Source: Pseudoclavibacter sp. AY1H1 (GTDB lineage Bacteria > Actinomycetota > Actinomycetes > Actinomycetales > Microbacteriaceae). Taken from it: a stretch of DNA of 64,000 bases. The stretch is from contig NZ_PSXX01000002.1 in the NCBI RefSeq assembly GCF_002931055.1, positions 372,001 through 436,000 of the forward strand. Reading direction: 5' to 3'. Every line of letters begins with the position of its first letter. Position 1 is the stretch's first letter. Both the position numbers and the translations under genes were made by a program. The notes under the pieces were generated by a model that saw only the letters and a program-made list of their open reading frames with translations, searched no databases and was not told where the DNA came from. This document shows, in pieces, positions 49,144 through 58,878 of the stretch.

Positions 49144-50067
49144 TCAGTCGAGAGATGTAGATCGGTCAGCGATGCCCGCAGGCGAGGTGAGTGGCTCCAC
49201 CAGACGGAGGGCGGGCCGCTGCGCCCGCGTCACGGCCTGGCGCTCACGGAGATGAGCGTCCGCCGGGTAGCCCACTCCCGTGAGCGTGAGCCCCTTCGCC
49301 GCCAGGACGGGGAAGGCGCTGCTTCGCTCCGTCGCCTGGAGCAGCGAAGGCACGTCCGAGAGCCGGATGCGCCCGGCACCGACCTCAGCGCACATGCCGA
49401 CGAGGGACCTGACCATGGAGTGGCAGAAGGCATCCGCTTCGAGCTTCGCGACCACGACGCCCTGCTCGTCGCGGACCCAGTCGAAGCGCTGCAGGGTCCG
49501 GATCGTCGTGGAGTTCGGGCGCGGTCGGCAGAAGCCGGCGAAGTCGTGGAGGCCGATGAGCTTGTCTGCGGCCACCTGCATGAGGCCCGCGTCGAGCTCT
49601 CGCGGGACGACGGCCGTGCGGTGCCGCTCGATGGGGTTCGGAGGCGTTCGGCGATCTGCGATGCGGAACTCGTAACTCCGGGAGATCGCCGAGAACCGAG
49701 CGTCGAACCCCTCCGGCGCAGGCGCCACCGCCGCGAGGACGACGTCGCTGTCACGACCGAGGACCCCGTTCACCCGACGGAGCAGGATGTCGGACACCTC
49801 GTCGCTGGACCGACGTCGGACGTTCTCGACCCCGAGGTCGTCGAGGTCGAGGTGCGCGACCTGCGCCGTCGCGTGGACCCCAGCGTCGGTTCGGCCCGCG
49901 ACCGTGAGCAGCGGACCATCGGGAAGCTCTCGTGCGACGAGCCTGATGGCGTCCTCGAGGGCGCCCTGCACCGTTCGCAGTTCCGGCTGCGCCGCCCACC
50001 CGCTGAACGCGGACCCGTCGTAGGCGATGTCCAGACGGAACCGTGTGCTGCCTCGTCCGTGCCCCAT
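49144..50067 (-). CDS. truA: tRNA pseudouridine(38-40) synthase
   Basis: A 307-residue TruA modifying positions 38-40 of the tRNA anticodon arm. The N-terminal FRLDIAYDGSAFSGWAAQP and the catalytic Asp in AGRTDAGVHATAQVAHLD identify it, with FCHSMVRSLVGMCAEVGAGR in the C-terminal half. It is the last gene of the infA-rpmJ-rpsM-rpsK-rpoA-rplQ cluster, separated from rplQ by a hairpin. The ATG at 50067 has GGGAGG upstream. Confidence 0.95.
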   Translation of the reverse strand: MGHGRGSTRFRLDIAYDGSAFSGWAAQPELRTVQGALEDAIRLVARELPDGPLLTVAGRTDAGVHATAQVAHLDLDDLGVENVRRRSSDEVSDILLRRVNGVLGRDSDVVLAAVAPAPEGFDARFSAISRSYEFRIADRRTPPNPIERHRTAVVPRELDAGLMQVAADKLIGLHDFAGFCRPRPNSTTIRTLQRFDWVRDEQGVVVAKLEADAFCHSMVRSLVGMCAEVGAGRIRLSDVPSLLQATERSSAFPVLAAKGLTLTGVGYPADAHLRERQAVTRAQRPALRLVEPLTSPAGIADRSTSLD

Positions 50068-50113
50068 GCGCCCATCCTCCCTCACCCGAGCCGGTTTATC
50101 GACGACACGACGG

Positions 50114-50148
50114 AGCCCCCGAGCAATCGCGATGATTGCTCGGGGGCT
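50114..50148 (-). terminator. rplQ terminator hairpin
   Basis: A perfect 15-bp stem AGCCCCCGAGCAATC/GATTGCTCGGGGGCT with a 5-base loop, just after the rplQ stop. Confidence 0.85.
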
Positions 50149-50165
50149 TCGACGATCAGCTTCGA

Positions 50166-50729
50166 CTACTTGGCGTCGTCGGCCTTCGCGTCAGCGTCCG
50201 ACTCAGCGGCGTCTGCAGCCTCGGAAGGCTGCGTTCCGCCGTCGGACGTGGGCTCGGAAGCCTCCGTGTCGCCTGCGGCTGCGTCGACCTCGTCGGTCGC
50301 GGGCTCGTCGACCTCAGGCTCTGCAGGTGCGGCGGCCGGAGCCGTCTTCACTGCGGATGCCTTCGGCGTGACGGGCTCGAGGACGAGCTCGATGACTGCC
50401 ATGGGGGCGTTGTCGCCCTTGCGGTAGCCGGTCTTGATGATGCGGGTGTACCCGCCTTCGCGACCTTCCATCTGCGGCGCGATCTCCGTGAAGAGCTCGT
50501 GCACGACGGTCTTGTCGGTGACAATCTGCAGCACGCGACGGCGAGCGTGGATGTCTCCGCGCTTCGCGAAGGTGATCAGGCGCTCAGCGAGCGGACGGAG
50601 GCGCTTGGCCTTCGTCTCGGTCGTCTGGATGCGCTTGTGCGTGTACAGCTGCGCCGCGAGCGTAGCGAGCATGAGGCGCTCGTGTGCGGGGCCGCCTCCG
50701 AGGCGAGGACCCTTGTTGGGCTTAGGCAT
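50166..50729 (-). CDS. rplQ: 50S ribosomal protein L17
   Basis: A 187-residue L17: a normal ~120-residue core ([37 protein letters not shown]) followed by about 65 residues of Ala/Glu/Asp/Pro-rich acidic tail. Such acidic tails occur in other actinobacterial L17 proteins; their function is unknown. It follows rpoA by 45 bp. Confidence 0.96.
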   Translation of the reverse strand: MPKPNKGPRLGGGPAHERLMLATLAAQLYTHKRIQTTETKAKRLRPLAERLITFAKRGDIHARRRVLQIVTDKTVVHELFTEIAPQMEGREGGYTRIIKTGYRKGDNAPMAVIELVLEPVTPKASAVKTAPAAAPAEPEVDEPATDEVDAAAGDTEASEPTSDGGTQPSEAADAAESDADAKADDAK

Positions 50730-50774
50730 TCGTCATTCTCTTTCGTGTGAAGTCGGTCTGGCGGGCAGGTCTGT

Positions 50775-51770
50775 TTAGACGTACTCGCCGGTGTCGTCGC
50801 CGGCACCGTAGAAGTGAGCACCCTCGAACCCGGGAACCGAGTCCTTGAGCGAGAGGCCGAGCTCGGTGAGCTTGTCGCGCACCTCGTCGACCGACTTCTG
50901 ACCGAAGTTGCGGATGTTCATGAGCTGCGTCTCGCTGAGAGCGACGAGCTCGGAAACCGTGTTGATGCCCTCGCGCTTGAGGCAGTTGTACGAGCGCACG
51001 GAGAGGTCGAGATCTTCGATCGGCATCGAGAGCTCGTTGGTGAGGACGGCGTCGACCGGCGCTGGGCCGATCTCGATGCCCTCTGCCTGCTCGTTCAGCT
51101 CGCGAGCGAGGCTGAAGAGCTCGACGAGCGTGCGACCGGCAGATGCGATCGCGTCGCGCGGCGAGATGGCCGGCTTCGTCTCCACGTCGACGACGAGGTT
51201 GTCGAAGTCGGTGCGCTCACCGGCACGGGTCGCGTCGACGCGGTAGGTGACCTTGAGGACCGGCGAGTAGATCGAGTCGATCGGGACCTGACCGGCCTCG
51301 GAGAACTCGTTGCGGTTCTGGGTCGCCGAGACGTAGCCGCGGCCGCGCTCGATCGTCAGCTCGAGCTCGAACTTGGCGTCGTCGTTGAGCGTCGCGATGA
51401 CGAGCTCCGGGTTGTGCACCTCGACACCGGCAGGTGCTGAGATGTCAGCCGCCGTCACTTCGCCCGCCCCGGTCTTGCGGAGGTAGGCCGTGATCGGCTC
51501 ATCGTGCTCGCTGGAGACGACCAGCTGCTTGATGTTGAGGATGATCTCGGTGACGTCTTCCTTCACACCAGGGATGGTGGTGAACTTGTGGAGGACACCG
51601 TCGAGACGGATGCTCGTGACTGCTGCTCCGGGGATGGAGGACAGCAGGGTGCGACGCAGTGAGTTGCCGAGGGTGTAGCCGAAGCCGGGCTCGAGTGGTC
51701 CGATCGTGAACTTCGAGCGGTTCTCGGAGAGGCTTTCCTCGGTGAGCGTTGGACGCTGTGCGATAAGCAC
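50775..51770 (-). CDS. rpoA: RNA polymerase alpha subunit
   Basis: A 331-residue alpha subunit: N-terminal dimerisation domain ([20 protein letters not shown]), and C-terminal DNA- and activator-binding domain ([20 protein letters not shown]). Full length. It is preceded by a 149-bp spacer carrying a long hairpin and has its own good AAAGGAA ribosome site. Confidence 0.98.
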   Translation of the reverse strand: MLIAQRPTLTEESLSENRSKFTIGPLEPGFGYTLGNSLRRTLLSSIPGAAVTSIRLDGVLHKFTTIPGVKEDVTEIILNIKQLVVSSEHDEPITAYLRKTGAGEVTAADISAPAGVEVHNPELVIATLNDDAKFELELTIERGRGYVSATQNRNEFSEAGQVPIDSIYSPVLKVTYRVDATRAGERTDFDNLVVDVETKPAISPRDAIASAGRTLVELFSLARELNEQAEGIEIGPAPVDAVLTNELSMPIEDLDLSVRSYNCLKREGINTVSELVALSETQLMNIRNFGQKSVDEVRDKLTELGLSLKDSVPGFEGAHFYGAGDDTGEYV

Positions 51771-51870
51771 TATGGGTTCCTTTCGGCAAAGTGTCCGCTA
51801 TATGACACTTGGCGATTCAGCCGACGCACGTCGTCGACCGGGTGTGGAGTTCGAGCGGGGACGCCGAACA

Positions 51871-51912
51871 TCCGCCACGAGGCCCTCCCTCGCGGGAGAG
51901 CCTCGCGGCGGA
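51871..51912 (-). terminator. Long hairpin with a GCGA loop between rpsK and rpoA
   Basis: Arms 51871-51889 and 51894-51912 pair over 19 positions with two mismatches. In the sense RNA the loop is GCGA, a GNRA tetraloop. It starts 8 bp after the rpsK stop and is followed by no T-run, so it may be an attenuator, a processing site or a regulatory target. Confidence 0.6.
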
Positions 51913-51919
51913 CGGGAGG

Positions 51920-52318
51920 CTAGACGCGGCGACGCTTCGGAGGGCGGCAGCCGTTGTGTGCCTGAGGGGTGACGTCGTTGATCGAGCCGACCTCGAGGCC
52001 TGCGGCCTGAAGCGAGCGGATCGCGGTCTCGCGACCGGAGCCCGGTCCCTTGACGAAGACGTCGACCTTCTTCATGCCGTGCTCCTGCGCCTGGCGAGCT
52101 GCGGCCTCGGCTGCGAGCTGCGCGGCGAAGGGCGTCGACTTGCGCGAGCCCTTGAAGCCGACTCCACCGGAGGAAGCCCAGCTGATGACAGCGCCGGACG
52201 GGTCGGTGATCGACACGATCGTGTTGTTGAAGGTCGACTTGATGTGAGCCTGGCCCACTGCGACGTTCTTCTTGTCCTTCTTGCGCGGCTTACGAGCGGC
52301 GCTCTTTGGGGTAGCCAT
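51920..52318 (-). CDS. rpsK: 30S ribosomal protein S11
   Basis: A 132-residue S11, with [19 protein letters not shown] and the C-terminal [19 protein letters not shown]. It follows rpsM directly; no rpsD (S4) gene is found between rpsK and rpoA. Confidence 0.97.
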   Translation of the reverse strand: MATPKSAARKPRKKDKKNVAVGQAHIKSTFNNTIVSITDPSGAVISWASSGGVGFKGSRKSTPFAAQLAAEAAARQAQEHGMKKVDVFVKGPGSGRETAIRSLQAAGLEVGSINDVTPQAHNGCRPPKRRRV

Positions 52319-52360
52319 TTTTCTCTCCTACGAAATCTGCGGGCGCTGTCGCGGCGGCGA

Positions 52361-52735
52361 CTAGCGTGCCTTCTTCTTGCCGGCGACCGTGCGCTTCGGG
52401 CCCTTGCGGGTACGAGCGTTCGTCTTCGTGCGCTGACCGCGCACGGGAAGGCCGCGGCGGTGGCGGAGACCCTCGTAGCTGCCGATCTCGACCTTGCGGC
52501 GGATGTCAGCTGCGACCTCACGGCGGAGGTCACCTTCTACCTTGAAGTTGCCTTCGATGTAGTCGCGGAGCTGAACCAGCTGCTCGTCGTCGAGGTTCTT
52601 GACGCGGATGTTGCCGTCGATGCCGGTGTCCTCGAGTGCCTTGAGGGCGCTCGTGCGGCCGACGCCGTAGATGTAGGTGAGTGCGATCTCAACGCGCTTT
52701 TCGCGTGGGAGATCGACGCCTGCGAGACGTGCCAT
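52361..52735 (-). CDS. rpsM: 30S ribosomal protein S13
   Basis: A 124-residue S13, starting [20 protein letters not shown] with the Tyr-Gly-Val-Gly helix-two-turn motif ([10 protein letters not shown]) and the C-terminal [17 protein letters not shown]. The open frame extends 11 codons upstream, but the [10 protein letters not shown] start is the conserved one. Confidence 0.97.
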   Translation of the reverse strand: MARLAGVDLPREKRVEIALTYIYGVGRTSALKALEDTGIDGNIRVKNLDDEQLVQLRDYIEGNFKVEGDLRREVAADIRRKVEIGSYEGLRHRRGLPVRGQRTKTNARTRKGPKRTVAGKKKAR

Positions 52736-52926
52736 GGGATTTCTCCTGTGGGTTGAGGTGTGATGCACCGGATGGGCCCCGGCCTCGGTCCGAAGGTGTC
52801 CCCGCCTGGGCTGAGCCCGGCGGTTCTTACTGGTGCTGTTTCGTATTCAGTTGTGACGTCGGGCGCGTGTGCACCCATGGGACGTCTCGCGCGCCTGAAC
52901 TGGCCGGCGAGGTGAGTCCCGAGCGA

Positions 52927-53040
52927 TTAGCCCTGGCGCTGCTTGTGGCGCGGGTTCTCGCAGATGACCATGACGCGACCGTGGCGGCGGATAACCTTGC
53001 ACTTGTCGCAGATCTTCTTGACGCTGGGGTTGACCTTCAT
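52927..53040 (-). CDS. rpmJ: 50S ribosomal protein L36
   Basis: A 37-residue L36, [20 protein letters not shown] at its start. It is the zinc-binding form, with Cys at 11, 14 and 27 and His at 32. It lies between infA and rpsM in the standard order. Confidence 0.97.
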   Translation of the reverse strand: MKVNPSVKKICDKCKVIRRHGRVMVICENPRHKQRQG

Positions 53041-53109
53041 TGAAGTTCCTTCTGTGATCGCTGGCCTCGTGCTGGGCAGACGTCTGCCCAGCCGTTCCTT
53101 ACAGCGTGC

Positions 53110-53331
53110 CTACTTGTAGCGGTAGACGATGCGGCCGCGGGTCAAGTCGTACGGGCTCAACTCCACGATCACGCGGTCCTCGGGAAGGATGCGGATGTAG
53201 TGCTGACGCATCTTGCCCGAGATGTGAGCAAGAACCTTGTGTCCGTTCGAGAGTTCTACGCGGAACATTGCGTTTGGCAATGCCTCGACAACCGAACCCT
53301 CGATCTCGATGACGCCGTCTTTCTTGGCCAT
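53110..53331 (-). CDS. infA: Translation initiation factor IF-1
   Basis: A 73-residue IF-1, starting [20 protein letters not shown] and ending [15 protein letters not shown]. The frame is open upstream to 53469, but the conserved start is at 53331. In the gene's sense, a TTGACG hexamer at 53422-53427 may be the -35 of a promoter for the infA-rpmJ-rpsM-rpsK cluster, though no convincing -10 follows. Confidence 0.97.
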   Translation of the reverse strand: MAKKDGVIEIEGSVVEALPNAMFRVELSNGHKVLAHISGKMRQHYIRILPEDRVIVELSPYDLTRGRIVYRYK

Positions 53332-53481
53332 AGCCTCACTGTCGTTTGCTATTGAATGCACGCTGGTCGTGCGGATGGACGGTGACGACGCGCGCGAAAA
53401 CGCAACGCAAAAGACACCAAGCGTCAACTCTAGGTGGTCTCCCCGTGGAGTGCAAGTGCGGGGATGCACCGCCGATGGAGG

Positions 53482-54321
53482 TCAGGCTCCTGCGCCGGCC
53501 GGCAGGGTGGGGACGACTCCGAACGGCTCGAGACCCGCCGCTCCCCCGTCATGGGCGGTGGAGACCCAGATGCCGTCGGCGTGCACCAGGATCGTGTGCT
53601 CCCAATGGACCCCGAGCGAGCCGTCCGCTGAGCGAACGGTCCAGTCGTCGTCATCGATGACGACGTCAGGGCCCCCGAGCGTGATCATGGGCTCGATGCA
53701 GATGGCCAGGCCAGGCTTGACCACCGGCCCGCGCCCGAAGACGCGGATGTTGTGCACGGTCGGTTCCTCGTGCATGCTGCGGCCGATGCCGTGCCCCGCG
53801 AAGTCCTCGAGGATGCCGTAGTCACCGGACTGTTCGATGGACTCCTCGACGGCAGCTCCGACCTCGGCGAGGTGCCGAGCGGTCGCCAGCTTCGCGATGC
53901 CCGCCCAGAGCGAGCGCTCGCAGGCCTCGCTGAGACGCGACCCGTCAGCCACCGCGTTCGTGTCCGCCGCTTCGCCGGGGACGACGAACGTTCGGGCCGA
54001 GTCGCCGTTCCAGCCCTCGAACATGGCCCCGGCGTCGATGGAGACGAGCTGGCCCGCCGTGAGCGGCTTGTCGTCCGGGATACCGTGGACAACCGCGTCG
54101 TCGACGGAGGCGCAGATCGTGTGTCGGTACCCCGGAACCAACGCGAAGTTCGGCACTGCGCCCCTCTCGCGGACGACGCGCTCGGCGATGCCGTCGAGCT
54201 CCAGCGTCGTCACCCCCGGACGGATCGCCTCGGCGACGGCATCGAGGGCGAGGGCCGTGATCCGGCCGGCTGGCACCATCGCCACGAGCTCGGCGGGTGT
54301 CTTGTAGATGCTCTTGCGCAT
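53482..54321 (-). CDS. map: Methionine aminopeptidase, type I
   Basis: A 279-residue metalloprotease removing N-terminal Met. The metal ligands are visible in LVSIDAGAMFEGWNGDSART (Asp pair), GHGIGRSMHEEPTV (His), CIEPMITLGG (Glu) and WEHTILVH (Glu). The start at 54321 is 6 bases after TAGACT with no ribosome site, so it is probably leaderless. It is separated from adk by four unrelated genes. Confidence 0.97.
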   Translation of the reverse strand: MRKSIYKTPAELVAMVPAGRITALALDAVAEAIRPGVTTLELDGIAERVVRERGAVPNFALVPGYRHTICASVDDAVVHGIPDDKPLTAGQLVSIDAGAMFEGWNGDSARTFVVPGEAADTNAVADGSRLSEACERSLWAGIAKLATARHLAEVGAAVEESIEQSGDYGILEDFAGHGIGRSMHEEPTVHNIRVFGRGPVVKPGLAICIEPMITLGGPDVVIDDDDWTVRSADGSLGVHWEHTILVHADGIWVSTAHDGGAAGLEPFGVVPTLPAGAGA

Positions 54322-54327
54322 CAGGAG

Positions 54328-54333
54328 AGTCTA
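54328..54333 (-). promoter_or_regulatory. Candidate -10 (TAGACT) for leaderless map
   Basis: TAGACT in the gene's sense, 6 bases before the map ATG. Confidence 0.55.
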
Positions 54334-54365
54334 CGCGCCCGGCTCCTTCTCGCCGCCGAGGGCGC

Positions 54366-55325
54366 TCACTCGAGGGCGCGACAGGCTCCCGAGAGGCTGA
54401 GCACGTAGACCCCATCGGTGTCGTAATAGAGAATCGCGAAGCGCACGTTCGAGGCGGACTCGGACTCCCCGATGATCTCGCTCATCGTGCCCCGCACGAC
54501 CAGCGGATGCTCAGCCCACAACGCGCGAACCGCCTCACCATCGAAGGCAGTCCCATCGGTCTGGAAGTACGAGGTCACGTTGACGGCGACGCCCGCTTCA
54601 TCACCAGCACCGCAAGTGGTTGCCGTGACGAGCAGCGGCTCGGTACCCGCGGAGTCCCGCACGTACTCGGCCGTCGGGACCAACGCCATGGTGCTTTCCG
54701 CGAGCGCGAGAACTCCCTGCCGTTGCTCCGGCGTCACCCGCGTCAGCGCGTAGGCCGCGTCACCCTCCGCCGTGTCCGCGATCAATGCCCCGTCACCGCC
54801 ATCCTCGTCGGCGCTGCCCGCATACTCCTCGTCGGCTCCGGACGGCCAGGTCGTCCCGAGCGCCGACATTTGAGGTCCGAGAAGGGCCGCAGCAGAGGCC
54901 GTGATGAACAGGCACGCGACGAGCAGCGTCGCCATGGCAGCGACGCGCGCAACCGCGCGTGCGGTGACCAGCGTGCCGGACAGGAGCTGCGCATCCTGGC
55001 TCCGCAGCTTGACGGCAAGATGCTTCGCGAGGCTCGACAGCACAGCAGGGACGGCAGCGGCGGCAACGAGAACGCCGAGCGCACCGAGCATCGTGAGGAA
55101 GGACTGCGGTTCGGGAACGGGGAACCAACCGACCCACGATGGCAACCGCGCGACACCGAGCGGCTGCGGCATGGCCCCCGGTGAGAGGAGCACGAGCCAG
55201 ATGGCGGCGAACAGCGGAATGCAGAGCGTCAACAGCGCGAGCACGATGACGGTCTTCGCAATCTGCACGTCCCCGGAGGAATGCCGACTGCGTGCATCCG
55301 TACGATCGTCGAGTTTCGGATTCAT
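54366..55325 (-). CDS. Membrane protein with extracytoplasmic domain, unknown function
   Basis: A 319-residue protein with three hydrophobic segments (about 24-48, 77-97 and 125-149) and a predicted outside domain (about 155-319), acidic at its start. Two cysteines of the outer domain, C238 and C315, could form a disulfide. It follows the 55335 gene by 9 bp and shares its layout, including the two outer cysteines and a GVLALAE/GVLDLRD-like helix, so the two may be distant paralogues. I recognise no family. Confidence 0.65.
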   Translation of the reverse strand: MNPKLDDRTDARSRHSSGDVQIAKTVIVLALLTLCIPLFAAIWLVLLSPGAMPQPLGVARLPSWVGWFPVPEPQSFLTMLGALGVLVAAAAVPAVLSSLAKHLAVKLRSQDAQLLSGTLVTARAVARVAAMATLLVACLFITASAAALLGPQMSALGTTWPSGADEEYAGSADEDGGDGALIADTAEGDAAYALTRVTPEQRQGVLALAESTMALVPTAEYVRDSAGTEPLLVTATTCGAGDEAGVAVNVTSYFQTDGTAFDGEAVRALWAEHPLVVRGTMSEIIGESESASNVRFAILYYDTDGVYVLSLSGACRALE

Positions 55326-55334
55326 CGTTGCCCC

Positions 55335-56252
55335 TCAGTCGCTTGGCGAGCAGTGGCTGGTGACGGTGATGTTGAGCCAGCCTTGGGCGTCGCCCCGCAT
55401 CCTGACCTGGTCGATCGCCTGTGCGGTAGAGCCGCCCGCGTAGTTCGTGCCCATGGCCCGGTCGTATGTCAGTCCCCGCGCCTTCCAGAGCTCGATGATG
55501 TTCTGCTCGTCCGTGACGGTGTCGGGGCCGCTCACACTCAACTGCACCTCGTACGCGACTCCACGCGACGTTGTCTCGTCCGGGTAGTCGCCCGTCTCTC
55601 CGCCCGGCACACAGGCGATCTCGACCGGTTCGGCATCCAGGGGCCCGACCATGAGGTTGGGGACGGGACTCTCCATGGTCGCCACGGTCGCGTCACGCAG
55701 GTCGAGGACGCCGGCCCGCAGCTGGTCGGCAGACAGCGAGGTCACGGCGCCGGGCTCATCCAACGGCTCCTCACCTGGCCAGTAGGTCTGAGCTGGAGGT
55801 GCGGAGGGTTCTGCCTGAGGGGCCTCCGTCTGCACCTCCACCTGAGCAACGATCGTGCGCCCCGCCTCAAGCGTCCAGAGCAACGTGAAGCCGAGATGGG
55901 TGGCGGCGATCACCGCGGCCACACTCACCATCGCCAGCGACACGGACCGTGTGCGACGCAGCGCCACCACCGTGCACACCGCCGCCACGACAACTCCGGC
56001 CGGACACAGCGCCAGGAGCAATCCGGGACGGACGTACCGGTCCATGAGCGCTCCTGGCTCGGGCAGGGAAGGCCCTGGCTCCCACGGCACGAGTGCAAAC
56101 GCATGCCACGGTGTGATGCCGACGAGAAGGGCGGCGACGAATGTCGCGATGGCGAGAAACTTGAGCCACCAGGCGGGACGTGGTGTGGTCCCCGGCACGT
56201 CAGCGGGTGGCGTGCTCGCCCGCACACTGTGCTCGACGGTCGACGGTCTCAT
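55335..56252 (-). CDS. Membrane protein with extracytoplasmic domain, unknown function
   Basis: A 305-residue protein. Hydrophobic segments at about 32-48, 76-98 and 105-127 are followed by a Pro/Glu/Ala linker and an outer domain (about 165-305) with two cysteines, C214 and C301. The ATG at 56252 has a GGAGG site. It lies between the CoA-transferase gene and its similar neighbour at 54366. No known family was recognised; a small lipoprotein-like or sensor role is possible but not shown. Confidence 0.65.
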   Translation of the reverse strand: MRPSTVEHSVRASTPPADVPGTTPRPAWWLKFLAIATFVAALLVGITPWHAFALVPWEPGPSLPEPGALMDRYVRPGLLLALCPAGVVVAAVCTVVALRRTRSVSLAMVSVAAVIAATHLGFTLLWTLEAGRTIVAQVEVQTEAPQAEPSAPPAQTYWPGEEPLDEPGAVTSLSADQLRAGVLDLRDATVATMESPVPNLMVGPLDAEPVEIACVPGGETGDYPDETTSRGVAYEVQLSVSGPDTVTDEQNIIELWKARGLTYDRAMGTNYAGGSTAQAIDQVRMRGDAQGWLNITVTSHCSPSD

Positions 56253-56391
56253 AGGGCCTCCGTGTTCGTCCCGCACTCGATGATGTGCGGTCCTGTGACG
56301 CTAGCCCGACACCGGGATGCGGACCCCCCAACCAGCGACAACGCTTCTGCAACAGCGGCTCTGCGAGGGTCACGGTTGCGTAACCGGGAAG

Positions 56392-57543
56392 CTATCGCCA
56401 GTCGACGGACGTGCCCGCGGAGCCAAGATCTGGTGCCTGCTGTCCGTACACCGCCGGCGTCCGCGACAAGTGAATGGGGTTGGCCGTCAACCGCACCGAT
56501 TCCCCAGCTCCTGCTCCCAGTTCCACGACAGGCTCAAGGCCAAGGCCCTCTGCGAACGCAAACGCCTCGGCGACGTCGTTCACGAGGCCGGCCGGCACGC
56601 GTGCACTCGTCAGGAGCTCGACCCATTCGCTGGCCGCGCGCTCCCCCAGCCTCGCCGCAATGAGCGCACGGAGGGCCTCGCGGTTGTGCACGCGGAGCTG
56701 GTTGGTGCTGAAGCGCGGGTCTCCAGCGAGGCCAGGAGCGCCGAGGACCCCGACAAGTGCTGCGAACTGCCGATCGTTGCCGACGGCGATCACGAGCGGA
56801 CGGTCGCTCGCGTCGAACAGCTCGTACGGGGCGATGCTCGGATGCGCGTTGCCGAGCCGTGCGGGAGCCCGGCCCGTCGCCAGCGTGCTCGATGCCTGAT
56901 TGGCGAGCGCCGACAGCAGGCTCGTCATCAGGTCCACCTCCACGCGCTGACCCGTCCCAGACCGCTCGCGCTCGCGCAGGGCGAGCAGAATACCCGTGAC
57001 CGCGTTCAGCCCAGTCAGCACGTCGACGAGCGCGACGCCGACCTTGCTCGGCTCACCGTCCACCGGGCCCGTGATGCTCATGAGTCCGCCGACGGCCTGC
57101 ACGAGGAGGTCGTAACCTGGCAGCGCCGCTCCCCCGCCTCCGCCGAAACCGGTGATGGAGCAGAAGATCGCCGACGGGTTCTCGGCCCGCACCGAGTCGA
57201 AGTCGAGCCCGAAGCGCGCCATGACCCCGGGCCGGAAGTTCTCGACGACGATGTCCGCCTCCCGCGCGAGTCGGCGCGCGGCCGCAGCGTCCTCGTCGCG
57301 GGTGAGGTCGAGCACCAGGGATCGCTTGCCGCGATTCACGCCGGAGAAGTACGTCGACTGACCGCGCGCATCCACCGGTGGAGTCCACGCTCTCGTGTCG
57401 TCACCGCCCGGGGGTTCCACCTTGATGACGTCGGCGCCGAAGTCGGCGAGCATCATCGTCGCGTACGGTCCGGCGAGCACGCGGGAGAAATCCGCGACCC
57501 GCACGCCGCTCAGCACGCCGTCGCGTTCGCGATCCGAGAGCAC
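56392..57543 (-). CDS. Type III (CaiB/BaiF) CoA-transferase
   Basis: A 383-residue family III CoA-transferase. It opens LSGVRVADFSRVLAGPYATMMLADFGADVIKVEPPGGDD-like (Asp-rich loop near 25-48) and has the catalytic Asp in LPGYDLLVQAVGG with the flanking GGGGG loop. These enzymes move CoA between acyl groups. Together with the glutaryl-CoA-dehydrogenase-like neighbour it would fit a succinyl-CoA:glutarate CoA-transferase, but that is inference from context. It follows the dehydrogenase by 8 bp. Confidence 0.88.
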   Translation of the reverse strand: MLSDRERDGVLSGVRVADFSRVLAGPYATMMLADFGADVIKVEPPGGDDTRAWTPPVDARGQSTYFSGVNRGKRSLVLDLTRDEDAAAARRLAREADIVVENFRPGVMARFGLDFDSVRAENPSAIFCSITGFGGGGGAALPGYDLLVQAVGGLMSITGPVDGEPSKVGVALVDVLTGLNAVTGILLALRERERSGTGQRVEVDLMTSLLSALANQASSTLATGRAPARLGNAHPSIAPYELFDASDRPLVIAVGNDRQFAALVGVLGAPGLAGDPRFSTNQLRVHNREALRALIAARLGERAASEWVELLTSARVPAGLVNDVAEAFAFAEGLGLEPVVELGAGAGESVRLTANPIHLSRTPAVYGQQAPDLGSAGTSVDWR

Positions 57544-57551
57544 CGGTGCCC

Positions 57552-58724
57552 CTACCGGAACGCCGGAATGCCGGTGAGCTTGCTGCCAAGCACCAGCGTG
57601 TGGATCTCGTCGGTCCCCTCGTAGGTGCGGACCGACTCCAGGTTGTTGGCGTGGCGAAGCGGCGAGTGGTCGAGGGTGATGCCGTTGCCGCCGAGGATCG
57701 TCCTCGCCTCGCGAGCGATCGCGATCGCCTCGCGGGTGTTGTTGAGCTTGCCAGCGGAGATATGGTGCGGCTGGATGCGGCCCGCGTCCTTCAGCCGCCC
57801 GAGCTGGAGGGCGAGCAGGAAGCCCTTGTTGATCTCGAGGGCCATGTCCACGAGTTTCTGCTGCGTGAGCTGGAAGCCTGCCAGCGGACGGTTGAACGGC
57901 TGCCGCTCTCCCGCGTACGCGAGCGCGTCCTCGAAGCTGTCCCTGGCAGCGCCCATGACCCCCCAGGCGATACCGTAGCGGGCCTCATTGAGGCACTCGA
58001 ACGGCCCACGCAGCCCGCGGGCGGCGGGCAGCATCGCAGCGGCGGGGACCCGGACCTCGTCGAGGACGACGTCGCATTGAACGGACGCGCGCATCGAGAG
58101 CTTCGGGCCGATGGGGGTCGCCGAGAAGCCGGCGGAAGCCGTCGGCACGATGAACCCCCTGATGCCATCGTCCGTCTGCGCCCAGATGATCGCGATGTGG
58201 GCGAGGGACGCCAGGCCGATCCAGCGTTTGGTGCCGCTGAGCACCCAGTCCGAGCCATCTCGACGCGCGAAGGTGCCCATCGTCCCCGGATCGGATCCGG
58301 CAGCGGGCTCGGTCAGCCCGAAGCAGCCGATGACCTCGCCAGCCGCCATGCGCGGCAGCCACTCGACCTTCTGCTCCTCGCTCCCGTGCTTCCAGATGGC
58401 GCTCATGGCCAGAGAGCCCTGCACGGAGACGAAGGTACGAATACCGGAGTCTCCCGCCTCGAGCTCCGCCGCGGCGATGCCGTACTCGACGGCGCTGCGA
58501 CCAGCGCACCCGTAGCCGCTCAAGTGCATGCCAAGCAGCCCCTCGCTCGCGAGCATCGGCACGAGGTCGATCGGGAAGACGGCGTCCTCGTACCAGGACG
58601 CGATGTGCGGCCTGACGTGCTCGTCGACGAGGAGGCGGACGCGGCTGCGCAGCGCCAGCTCCTCCTTGCTCAAGAGCACGTCGAAGTCGATGAGGTCATG
58701 GGGCTCAGCTGAGAGTGAGGACAT
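57552..58724 (-). CDS. Acyl-CoA dehydrogenase, glutaryl-CoA dehydrogenase type
   Basis: A 390-residue flavoenzyme. FGLTEPAAGSDPGTM and WVLSGTKRWIGLASLAHI are the FAD/substrate motifs; PFECLNEARYGIAWGVMGAA, LQLGRLKDAGRI and the ILGGNGITLD loop are typical of glutaryl-CoA dehydrogenases. The catalytic Glu is in RTYEGTDEIHTLVLG, with the preceding Tyr. IRTFVSVQGSLAM contains the Arg expected to hold the substrate carboxylate. The likely reaction is glutaryl-CoA to crotonyl-CoA plus CO2. It forms a pair with the CoA-transferase gene 8 bp downstream and lies just after the adk terminator. Confidence 0.9.
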   Translation of the reverse strand: MSSLSAEPHDLIDFDVLLSKEELALRSRVRLLVDEHVRPHIASWYEDAVFPIDLVPMLASEGLLGMHLSGYGCAGRSAVEYGIAAAELEAGDSGIRTFVSVQGSLAMSAIWKHGSEEQKVEWLPRMAAGEVIGCFGLTEPAAGSDPGTMGTFARRDGSDWVLSGTKRWIGLASLAHIAIIWAQTDDGIRGFIVPTASAGFSATPIGPKLSMRASVQCDVVLDEVRVPAAAMLPAARGLRGPFECLNEARYGIAWGVMGAARDSFEDALAYAGERQPFNRPLAGFQLTQQKLVDMALEINKGFLLALQLGRLKDAGRIQPHHISAGKLNNTREAIAIAREARTILGGNGITLDHSPLRHANNLESVRTYEGTDEIHTLVLGSKLTGIPAFR

Positions 58725-58878
58725 CTGTGTCTCCGTTCCTGGACGACTGCGTCAACAGGGTTCTCCGGCTCTCCGAGCTGGAGGCGCCGACAGGGCAACG
58801 CTAGCCGACGAAGACAGCACAGAACCAGGTGCGAACGGCCCTGCGGTGTCTCCGCGGCGTGCATTCCGGCCAACGCAA

